21,991 bases of DNA from PALSA-607 sp036510735 (GTDB taxonomy: Bacteria > Actinomycetota > Actinomycetes > Acidothermales > Acidothermaceae): assembly GCA_036510735.1 (NCBI GenBank), contig DATCDK010000128.1, positions 1 to 21,991 of the forward strand, in the 5' to 3' direction. The position numbers and the translations under genes were made by a program. Position 1 is the stretch's first letter. Each line of letters opens with the position of its first letter. The notes below the pieces were generated by a model. The model worked only from the letters and a program-made list of their open reading frames with translations, searched no databases and was not told where the DNA came from. Below are positions 8,049 to 14,166 of the stretch, one piece after another.

Positions 8049-8122
8049 CCACTTCGCATCCCGGGTGGTTGTGCGAACCGGGCGAATCGGGCGCGGGCAC
8101 GACCACCCGGGATGCGAAGTGG
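8049..8122. terminator. Long inverted repeat (26-bp stem) between convergent operons
   Basis: Arms 8049-8074 and 8097-8122 are inverted copies with one mismatch (8070/8101, a G-U pair in the plus-strand RNA). They are separated by a 22-base loop containing two near-identical 9-mers, GAACCGGGC and GAATCGGGC. It sits between the stop codons of the methyltransferase (8042) and the minus-strand FAH gene (8138), the usual place for a bidirectional terminator. The stem is much longer than typical terminators. Confidence 0.75.
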
Positions 8123-8137
8123 GTGTCGGCGGGCGGG

Positions 8138-8971
8138 TCAGATGAAGGTTTGGCGGATCTCACCGATCTGGTCGACCGTGCTCACCAGCGTTTCGCCGGG
8201 CTGCAGGTAGCGCGGCGGGGTGCGTCGGTTGCCGACACCGGCCGGCGTCCCGGTGAAGATGAGATCGCCCGGGAACAGTTCGCAGACGGCCGACAGCCGC
8301 GACACCAGGTCGTCGACTGGGAAGATCATCTCGGACGTACGGCCCCGTTGCATCTGTTCTCCATCGAGCACGCAGGCGAAGCCGATGTCGTCGCGGTCGG
8401 CGAACTCGTCAGGGGTGACCGCGACCGGTCCGGTTGGTCCGAAGCCGGCGTGCGACTTGCCGAGCGAGAACTGCGGCGGCTTGCCCGCGGTCTGGAGCAC
8501 CCGCTCCGAAAGGTCTTGCCCGATCGTGAGGCCGGCTACGGTCTCCCAGGCCGCGTAACGGTCGATGTTGCGCCCACCGCGGCCGATGACGACCACGAGC
8601 TCGATCTCCCAGTCGACCTTGCCCGGCGGCAAGGTCACTTCTGTCACCGGCCCGGTAATGCACGACGGGAATTTCGTGAATACCAAGGGCGATTCCGGGG
8701 CCTCGAAGCCAGCCTCGGCCGCATGTGGGCGGTAGTTCAACGCGACGGCGAACACCTGCCGTGGATCGGGTACCGGCGGCCCGAGCTCGATGTCGGTGAC
8801 GGGCCGTCCAACAGCCCAGTCGATGTCATCTGCCCAGACCAACACGTCGTCCCACTGGGCTAGCGCGGCGCGCACGTCGGACCCGAACCGTCCGTTGCTC
8901 TGCGTCTCGACGTCGACGAACACGTCGTCACGGACGACGACGAATCGTCCAGCGATAGTCCCGAATCTCAA
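8138..8971 (-). CDS. Fumarylacetoacetate hydrolase (FAH) family protein 2
   Basis: A 277-residue FAH-fold enzyme. The metal-binding triad is Glu122 and Glu124 in WEIELVVVIG plus Asp153 in IGQDLSE. His83 with Glu86 (RPHAAE) may form the catalytic dyad seen in FAHD1-like enzymes, and GTPAGVG (241-247) is the conserved oxyanion-side loop. The family cleaves C-C bonds of acylpyruvates, decarboxylates 2-oxo diacids or hydrates 2-oxo-enoates. The start is TTG at 8971-8969, overlapping the stop of the upstream FAH gene as TTGA. The codon is TTG, not ATG, and the family-like N-terminus MRFGTIAGRF supports it. It is co-translated with, but not very similar to, its upstream partner. Confidence 0.88.
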   Translation of the reverse strand: MRFGTIAGRFVVVRDDVFVDVETQSNGRFGSDVRAALAQWDDVLVWADDIDWAVGRPVTDIELGPPVPDPRQVFAVALNYRPHAAEAGFEAPESPLVFTKFPSCITGPVTEVTLPPGKVDWEIELVVVIGRGGRNIDRYAAWETVAGLTIGQDLSERVLQTAGKPPQFSLGKSHAGFGPTGPVAVTPDEFADRDDIGFACVLDGEQMQRGRTSEMIFPVDDLVSRLSAVCELFPGDLIFTGTPAGVGNRRTPPRYLQPGETLVSTVDQIGEIRQTFI

Positions 8972-9834
8972 AGGCTGTCGGCCAAGTAAGGAGCGTCGTG
9001 GGCCTTGCTCCAGGGGACGACCGTGTTGCGCAGCACGCCGACGTGTTCGATCTCTGCCTCGACCACATCGCCCGGCCGCAGGTAGAAGTCGAACGGGTTG
9101 GGCTGCACCGCGGCGACTCCGGAGATGGTTCCCGTGGTGACGATGTCGCCAGCCGTATAGCCCTGCGGTGAGTGGTAAGCAACGAGATGCGGCAGGTCGA
9201 TCACCATCTGGCTGGTGTTGCCGACCTGGCGCACATCGCCGTTGACCCGCAGCTCCATGGCGAGCGCTTGCGGGTCATCGATCTCGTCGGCGGTCACGAT
9301 GTAGGGGCCGATCGGGCAGAACGTCTCGATGCCTTTGGAGAAGGAGAACACGCCCGACTTCATCTCGCGGCGCTGGATGTCACGGGCGGTGATGTCGTTG
9401 AAGACCATGAATCCGGCGATGTAGTCGTTGGCCTCTTCCGGCGTGAACCACTTGCCGGTCTTGCCGATGATGACGGCCAGCTCGAGCTCGTAGTCGAGCT
9501 CCTTGGTCAGGCTCTCCGGGTAGACGATGTCGTCGTCCGGCCCGATGATCGCGTCGACGTTTTGGAAGAACACGATGCCCTTGTGCACCGGGTGCGACCA
9601 GTTCACGCTGGCCAGCTCTTCGTGGTGGGCGGTGAAGTTGCCGGCCGTGTGGAAGAACTTCTTCGGCACGATCGGAGCCCGAAGTCGGACGTCGGCCAGC
9701 GCCAGCCGTTCGCCGGACTCCGCCACGGCGCCGCCGCGTTCGAACCACTCGCGGGTGGAGCCGCAGTTGAGCTCGATCACCTCGTCGCCCTCGAGGCGAC
9801 CGACGCGTCCGGCGTCAAAGGTGACGAGCTTCAT
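8968..9834 (-). CDS. Fumarylacetoacetate hydrolase (FAH) family protein 1
   Basis: A 288-residue FAH-fold enzyme of the 2-keto-4-pentenoate hydratase/oxaloacetate decarboxylase-type superfamily. The metal ligands are Glu116 and Glu118 (DYELELAVIIG) and Asp147 (FNDITARDIQ). His70/His71 with Glu72/Glu73 (GNFTAHHEEL) may form the catalytic His-Glu pair. The C-terminal loop reads GTISGVAAVQP where its partner has GTPAGVG, so the two probably differ in substrate. The ATG at 9834 has GGGAG nine bases upstream. It is first in the FAH pair, with a good promoter candidate 63-92 bases upstream. The reaction is probably C-C hydrolysis or decarboxylation of a 2-oxo or beta-diketo acid; the exact substrate is unknown. 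Confidence 0.88.
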   Translation of the reverse strand: MKLVTFDAGRVGRLEGDEVIELNCGSTREWFERGGAVAESGERLALADVRLRAPIVPKKFFHTAGNFTAHHEELASVNWSHPVHKGIVFFQNVDAIIGPDDDIVYPESLTKELDYELELAVIIGKTGKWFTPEEANDYIAGFMVFNDITARDIQRREMKSGVFSFSKGIETFCPIGPYIVTADEIDDPQALAMELRVNGDVRQVGNTSQMVIDLPHLVAYHSPQGYTAGDIVTTGTISGVAAVQPNPFDFYLRPGDVVEAEIEHVGVLRNTVVPWSKAHDAPYLADSL

Positions 9835-9871
9835 CGCAGCACTCCCGGTTTCACGCCTGGTTTCGTCCTGT

Positions 9872-9884
9872 GAAAGTAGTTCTC
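9872..9884 (-). promoter_or_regulatory. Possible IclR-type operator upstream of the FAH pair
   Basis: The sequence GAAAGTAGTTCTC shares its first seven bases (GAAAGTA) with the near-palindrome 5' of the divergent SDR operon. It also forms an imperfect dyad of its own, GTGAA-AGTAG-TTCTC. It falls just downstream of the predicted transcription start of the FAH genes, where a repressor would block. The match is partial. Confidence 0.3.
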
Positions 9885-9896
9885 GTACGCGTTCAG

Positions 9897-9926
9897 ATCG
9901 TCCTTCACCTTCGCTGGTCGTGTCAA
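9897..9926 (-). promoter_or_regulatory. Predicted sigma-70-type promoter for the FAH genes
   Basis: On the minus strand there is a perfect -35 hexamer TTGACA (9926-9921), an 18-base spacer, and GACGAT (9902-9897). GACGAT has the A and T of an actinobacterial -10 (xAnnnT) but lacks the first T. The predicted start near 9890 would give a leader of about 55 bases. The -35 match is strong and the -10 is weak. Confidence 0.5.
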
Positions 9927-9939
9927 GGCGAAGGGTGGG

Positions 9940-10509
9940 TTACGAAGGGGTGCCGACGTCGAAAACGCGCAACTGCAACGCGAGTGTCGCGTAGTAGCCC
10001 ACCAACGTGGTCAGCTCGAACAGGAGCCGGAGCCCTAGTGCATCGCGGGCCGCGCTGAACTCGTCGTCGGTGAGGGCAGCGCGGACGGCGAGTGCAGCGG
10101 ACGTGTTCGCGACCAGCCGGTCGTGCTCGGTGAGCTGTTCGTAGTCACCCCTGCGCAGTGCAGCCAACTCGTCGTCGCTAAGACCTGCAGCGCGGCCAAC
10201 CGCTTCGTGCGCGTACACCTCGAACTCGCAATTCCATGCGTGTGCCACGACCAGGATCGCGATCTCGCGATCGCGGTTGGCCAAGCCGCTGCCATACCGC
10301 ACGGCGCTACCTAACGCCTGCAATGCGCCGCCGACCGGAGGGCTGAGCAGCATCGCGTTGAACGGGCCCTCGAGGCCGCCGTCGGCGTCGGTCAGCGCGA
10401 AGCGTTGCGGCCCGCGCGCCCTCGGGCCGCTGGCGATTGCGTCGTACAGAGCGCGCTGCGTTTCGTCGAGCCCGGCAGGGGAGAGCTTGGGCAGTCGGGG
10501 CGTCGTCAT
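9940..10509 (-). CDS. Carboxymuconolactone decarboxylase (CMD/AhpD-like) family protein
   Basis: A 189-residue all-helical protein. The CMD core reads REIAILVVAHAWNCEFEVYA (81-100), then HEAVGRAAGLSDDELAAL and, near the C-terminus, FELTTLVGYYATLALQL. The CxxC pair of AhpD peroxidases is absent: the only Cys in this stretch is Cys94. A redox role like that of AhpD is therefore unlikely, and a lactone or hydrolase-type role, or a small-molecule-binding role, is more plausible. The start is the ATG at 10509, which overlaps the stop of the iclR gene as ATGA. A longer frame running upstream would only re-read the end of iclR. Its linkage to a regulator and FAH enzymes fits ring-cleavage-type catabolism, but the reaction is not determined. 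Confidence 0.83.
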   Translation of the reverse strand: MTTPRLPKLSPAGLDETQRALYDAIASGPRARGPQRFALTDADGGLEGPFNAMLLSPPVGGALQALGSAVRYGSGLANRDREIAILVVAHAWNCEFEVYAHEAVGRAAGLSDDELAALRRGDYEQLTEHDRLVANTSAALAVRAALTDDEFSAARDALGLRLLFELTTLVGYYATLALQLRVFDVGTPS

Positions 10510-11393
10510 GAAGGGCCGGAGTAGCCAAGCAGGCCGGAGATCTCCTCGGCTGTGCGCACCACCATCGGACGCAGCTCGCGGACGATGCGTTGCGCAGACC
10601 AATCGCGTGAGCTCACCGCGACGTTCGCCCCCGCGATCACCCGGCCGGTCGCGTCATGGACCGGCGCAGCCACAGAACGCAGGCCGAACGCGAGTTCTTC
10701 GTCCTGTATGGCCCATCCGTCCTCTCTGATCTTGGCGAGCTCGGACCGCAGTTCGCCCAGCGTGACCTTGGCGTTAGGACCGTGGTTGGCGTCGAATGAC
10801 GCGTCGGTTACGGCCGTGGTCAGCTCGGCCTCGGTGAGGTAAGCCAGCAGCAGCTTGCCGATGGAGGTGTGCACTGCGGCGAGCGTCGACCCGACTTGGA
10901 TGTTGGCGGTGACCAGGTCGCGGTTGCGCAGGCGGACCAGGTAGAGCACTCGGTCGCCGGTGAGCACGGCGAGGTTGACGGTCTCTCCGCTTGCAGTCGC
11001 GAGCGCCTTCAGCCGAGGTGTCGCCAACTCGACGAGGTCAAGGCTGCGTAGTGCTGCCGTGCCCAGGGTGAGGACCTTGACCCCCGGCCGGTAGTCGCCG
11101 TCGGGCAGGTGCTCGAGGTATCCCTCGGACGACAGCGTCATGACGACGCGATACACGGTGGGCAACGGGATCCCGAGCATCAGCGAGATGTCGCTGACGC
11201 GCCAGGTCGGTCGCTGCTCGGTGAAAAGCGTGAGGATCCGCAGGCCCTTGGCCAGCGCCTCGACCCGGTAGTCGGGACGGTTCGGCGAGCCGTCATTGAC
11301 GGCCGGCTCGGTCCCGGCCTGCAGTGCTTGTTCGGCCGCCGGCACTACTCGCTCGCCTGTCGGCACTGCGGTCACTGCGCGTCTGGTCGCCAT
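10506..11393 (-). CDS. IclR-family transcriptional regulator
   Basis: A 295-residue regulator. After about 40 low-complexity residues comes a winged helix-turn-helix (about 43-100: ALAKGLRILTLFTEQ, VSDISLMLGIPLPTVYRVVM, GYLEHLPDGDYRPG). The IclR effector-binding GAF-like domain follows (about 115-290: ETVNLAVLTGDRVLYLVRL, HTSIGKLLLAYL, GWAIQDEELAFGLRSVAAPV). IclR proteins bind small acids and act as repressors or activators of catabolic genes. The chosen ATG at 11393 gives MATRRAVTAV. An in-frame ATG at 11510 would add 39 Arg-rich residues unlike the family. It is divergent from the SDR operon, overlaps the CMD gene by four bases, and probably controls both sides. Confidence 0.92.
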   Translation of the reverse strand: MATRRAVTAVPTGERVVPAAEQALQAGTEPAVNDGSPNRPDYRVEALAKGLRILTLFTEQRPTWRVSDISLMLGIPLPTVYRVVMTLSSEGYLEHLPDGDYRPGVKVLTLGTAALRSLDLVELATPRLKALATASGETVNLAVLTGDRVLYLVRLRNRDLVTANIQVGSTLAAVHTSIGKLLLAYLTEAELTTAVTDASFDANHGPNAKVTLGELRSELAKIREDGWAIQDEELAFGLRSVAAPVHDATGRVIAGANVAVSSRDWSAQRIVRELRPMVVRTAEEISGLLGYSGPS

Positions 11394-11531
11394 GCCTGTG
11401 CGCCTCACTCTTGTTAGCCGAAGCCGGACGCGGGCCCTTGTGCAGCGTCGTCCTGCGGCAGACCTGACTGGCCGCAGTTTAGGACGGATGCACACCACGA
11501 CGCTGGACACGCGCCGCAGTAGGGCTTAGCG

Positions 11532-11550
11532 TATTATGGAAGTTACTTTC
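11532..11550 (+). promoter_or_regulatory. -10-like hexamer abutting a candidate IclR operator
   Basis: TATTAT at 11532-11537 matches the -10 consensus in five of six positions. It is immediately followed by GGAAGTTACTTTC (11538-11550), an odd-length dyad GGAAGT-T-ACTTTC with one mismatched pair. The dyad resembles the published E. coli IclR operator core GGAAATnATTTCC. A protein bound there would cover the transcription start. No good -35 was found at 16-18 bases; TGGACA at 11504-11509 is 22 bases away. Confidence 0.5.
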
Positions 11551-11570
11551 GTTGGCCGAGAAGATCAAGT

Positions 11571-12350
11571 GTGAAAGGTTCCTTGGTGTCCGGAACCGAC
11601 TGGCTGCAACTCCACGACCGACCGTGCCTCATCGTCGGCGCCGGCGGGCTCGGAGGCGCAAGCGCCCTGGCCCTGGCAGACCTTGGCGGCCGGGTCCTCG
11701 TCGTGGACGTCAGCGAGGCCAACCTCGAGTCGGTCCGGCTGCAGGCGAAAGAGGCCGGCAACGACATCGAGATCCTCGTCGCCGACCTGCTTGACCCGCA
11801 GACCTGCCGCAATGTCGTGGCCGAAGCCGTCGACCGGCTGGGCGGGGTCGAGGTGTTCCTGCACGCGATCGGCCGCAACATCCGGCTGCCAGTGGTTGAA
11901 CTCGACGACGACGCGTGGGCCGAGACGGTGAACCTCAACCTCTCGACCGCGTACTGGCTCGGCCAGGCGGTCGGCAAGGTCATGTGCGCCAGCGGGTACG
12001 GCCGAATGATTTTCATGTCGTCGGTGTCGGGGCTCCTCGCTCATCCACACCACGCGCCGTACGCCGCAACCAAGGGCGGGCTCAACCAACTGATGAAAGT
12101 CATGGCTCGCGAGTGGGCCGCGCTCGGCGTGACCGTGAACGCGGTAGCGCCCGGCTACATCGAGACCGACCTCACCAAGGACTATCTAGCCAAGGATGGC
12201 ATCCGTGAGGGGCTCACCTCGCTCGTGCCGTCCCAGCGGCTCGGCCGGCCGCACGAGGTAGCGGATGCGGTCGCCTTCCTTGCCTCCGACCGCGCGAGTT
12301 TTGTCACAGGCCAAGTGCTTTACGTCGACGGCGGCCGGGTTCTTGTCTAG
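11571..12350 (+). CDS. Short-chain dehydrogenase/reductase (SDR) 1
   Basis: A 259-residue classical SDR. The Gly-rich turn is IVGAGGLGGASALAL (21-35), slightly off the usual TGxxxGxG. Asp46 (VLVVDVSEAN) suggests NAD preference. The catalytic set is Ser151, Tyr164 and Lys168 (PYAATKGG). PGYIETDLT and a closing VTGQVLYVDGGRVLV follow. The usual NNAG motif is HAIG (98-101), so the structural Asn is missing there. It interconverts an alcohol and a ketone, or reduces a thioester or enoyl substrate, with NAD(P)H. The start is GTG at 11571, seven bases after GAGAAG; a second GTG at 11586 is also well spaced from AAAGG. It is first in the operon divergent from iclR. Confidence 0.9.
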   Translation: MKGSLVSGTDWLQLHDRPCLIVGAGGLGGASALALADLGGRVLVVDVSEANLESVRLQAKEAGNDIEILVADLLDPQTCRNVVAEAVDRLGGVEVFLHAIGRNIRLPVVELDDDAWAETVNLNLSTAYWLGQAVGKVMCASGYGRMIFMSSVSGLLAHPHHAPYAATKGGLNQLMKVMAREWAALGVTVNAVAPGYIETDLTKDYLAKDGIREGLTSLVPSQRLGRPHEVADAVAFLASDRASFVTGQVLYVDGGRVLV

Positions 12351-12371
12351 AGGGAGCCAGGTTCTTGTCTA
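12338..12371 (+). repeat. Short direct repeat spanning the SDR1 stop and SDR2 ribosome binding site
   Basis: GGTTCTTGTCTA occurs at 12338-12349 and again at 12360-12371, 22 bases apart. Each copy is followed by a purine-rich GAGGGAG or AGAGGAG. The first copy encodes the last residues and stop of SDR1, and the second leads into the Shine-Dalgarno site of SDR2. This looks like a 22-base tandem duplication that created the present intergenic spacer. Confidence 0.75.
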
Positions 12372-12383
12372 AGAGGAGATTGC

Positions 12384-13178
12384 ATGCCAGGCATTGCTAA
12401 CCCGGTCATCACCAAGCGCTTTCCCGGCCGGTCGGTGCTTGTCACCGGCGCGGGCACGGGGTTCGGTGCCGAGATCGCGGTCCGGGCGGCGCAGGAGGGC
12501 GCGCGGGTCGGGGTCCACTACCGCAACTCCAAAGACGGTGCACTGAAGACCGTTGCACGAATCGAAGGGCTCGGCGGCGAGGCGGTCCTGATTCAGGGTG
12601 ACATTGCGATCTGGGACGACATCAAACGCATGGCCGACGCGGCATTCGTTGCCCTCGGCGGTCTTGACGTCCTGATCAACAACGTCGGCGACGTTGCGCG
12701 CGAGCAGATGTCGTGGCGCGACATCACCGAAGAGTCGATCGACCACGTGCTTGGTGTCGACATCAAGGGCACCATGTTGTGCGTGCACGAGTTCGGTTCG
12801 CGCATGCTCGACCAGGGTCATGGCGCGATCGTCAATATCGGTTCGACCGTCATCGTGCGCGGCAGTGCGCGGGCTCCGCAGTACGCGGCGGCGAAGTACG
12901 GCATCCTCGGCGTCACCAAGTCTTACGCCCATGCGTTCGCACCGACCGTGCGGGTCAATGTCTTTGCGCCTGGATTCATCGAGACCCAAGCGACCCTCGA
13001 CCGGGCAGACTGGAAGGCCGGCCGTGGCGATCAGTTGCGCGCGTTAACACCAATGGGACGCATTCCCGGCCCCGCCGAGTTGGCCGGCACCGCGCTGTTC
13101 CTTGCTAGTGACGACGCGGCGCACGTGACCGGCGGATACATGGTTGCCGACGGTGGCTACAACATGGTTGGCGCCTGA
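12384..13178 (+). CDS. Short-chain dehydrogenase/reductase (SDR) 2
   Basis: A 264-residue classical SDR with all hallmarks: TGAGTGFG (21-28) for cofactor, the structural motif NNVG (99-102), and catalytic Ser154, Tyr167 and Lys171 (PQYAAAKYG). FAPGFIETQ and a closing VTGGYMVADGGYNMV follow. The residues after beta-2 (VHYRNSKDG) include Arg47, which suggests NADPH use as in FabG-like enzymes. It is clearly a different paralogue from the SDR encoded upstream, with different cofactor-binding residues, so the two probably act on different steps or in opposite redox directions. The ATG at 12384 has AGAGGAG five bases upstream, the best ribosome site in this operon. It is followed after three bases by the GlcG-like gene. 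Confidence 0.92.
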   Translation: MPGIANPVITKRFPGRSVLVTGAGTGFGAEIAVRAAQEGARVGVHYRNSKDGALKTVARIEGLGGEAVLIQGDIAIWDDIKRMADAAFVALGGLDVLINNVGDVAREQMSWRDITEESIDHVLGVDIKGTMLCVHEFGSRMLDQGHGAIVNIGSTVIVRGSARAPQYAAAKYGILGVTKSYAHAFAPTVRVNVFAPGFIETQATLDRADWKAGRGDQLRALTPMGRIPGPAELAGTALFLASDDAAHVTGGYMVADGGYNMVGA

Positions 13179-13181
13179 CAC

Positions 13182-14147
13182 ATGCGCGACGTCCCGTTGG
13201 CGCAGGCCCGCGAGCTCGTGCAACGAGCCGTCGACAAGTGTGAGCAGCTCGGATTGCGCGGCGGCATCGCCGTCGTCGGAGCAAGTGGAGCGCTTGTCAC
13301 CGCTTCGCGTCTCGACCGCGGCGGACCGGGAGGCATGGCGAGGGCGACGTCGAAGGCCTGGATTTCCGCGACCCAGCAGATCCCCAGTGCGGAGCACCTG
13401 CAGCGGATGACAACGTTGCCGCCGCCGATCTCGAACGGGTTCGTGCTCGCATCGCCACAAGCCTTGTTCCCTGGCGCAGGTGGGATGCCGTTGTTCGATG
13501 CGGACGGCGTGGTGATCGGCGGGATCGCCGCATCAGGTGCCACGGTGAGCCCGTTCCTGCCTACCGGCGTCGCGCCGGAGGTGGTCAGCGCCGAGGGCAA
13601 GCCGGCGAATCCTGAGGACCTGCTGATCGCCTACGCCCTCGGCGTCCCGTACGTCGGGCAACACGGTGATGACGCGGCACGGTGGGCGGCCCGGTTCGGC
13701 GACCTGGTCGTCGCGCCAGAGAACAGCCTCGGCATGGCCCCGTCTCCACAAGCGTCGAAGCAGCAAGAACTGTCGTGGGCGCGAGAGCTGTGCGACCACG
13801 TGCTGGCAGCAGCATCGGCCCGTGGCTTACTCGTGAGTGTCACGGTGGTCGACCGCGGGGGTGACCCGATACAGCAGGACAGGATGGACGACGCGGTATC
13901 GGCGACTGCCGACGTCGCGTTCGCCACAGCTGCAACCGCCGCTCGGTTCGGCTGCGAGAGCGGGGAACTGTCGGCGCGTTATGGGGCCGCCACGCAGTCG
14001 CTCGGATCACTGCACCCCTCGCCGTTCCTGGCGGCTCCTGGTGGCGTACCGCTCATGTCTGGCGGCAGCGTCATTGGCGGCCTCGGAGTCGGCGGGTTGG
14101 ACCCCGAAGCGTGCGCCGAAATCGCCCGCGAGGTGGCGCGCACGTGA
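13182..14147 (+). CDS. Two-domain GlcG/HbpS-like (DUF336, PF03928-type) protein
   Basis: A 321-residue protein made of two copies of a fold normally found as a single chain of about 140 residues. Domain 1 covers about 5-155 and ends in GGMPLFDADGVVIGGIAASG (100-119) plus a helix. Domain 2 covers about 198-318: WARELCDHVLAAASARGLLV, SVTVVDRGGDPI and GGVPLMSGGSVIGGLGVGG (287-305). The two GG(M/V)PL...VIGG motifs are the family hallmark. Relatives include haem-binding HbpS, the PduO C-terminal domain and GlcG of the glycolate locus. No signal peptide is seen, so it should be cytoplasmic. A biochemical role is not established from sequence; a cofactor- or substrate-binding or lyase-like role in the pathway is possible. 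The ATG lies three bases after the SDR2 stop without a clear ribosome site. Confidence 0.82.
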   Translation: MRDVPLAQARELVQRAVDKCEQLGLRGGIAVVGASGALVTASRLDRGGPGGMARATSKAWISATQQIPSAEHLQRMTTLPPPISNGFVLASPQALFPGAGGMPLFDADGVVIGGIAASGATVSPFLPTGVAPEVVSAEGKPANPEDLLIAYALGVPYVGQHGDDAARWAARFGDLVVAPENSLGMAPSPQASKQQELSWARELCDHVLAAASARGLLVSVTVVDRGGDPIQQDRMDDAVSATADVAFATAATAARFGCESGELSARYGAATQSLGSLHPSPFLAAPGGVPLMSGGSVIGGLGVGGLDPEACAEIAREVART

Positions 14148-14166
14148 CCGACAGTAAGACGGAGTC

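Noticed and set aside
11394..11510. N-terminal extension of the IclR regulator to an ATG at 11510
   Set aside because: The added 39 residues are Arg-rich and unlike the family, and they would cover most of the iclR upstream region.
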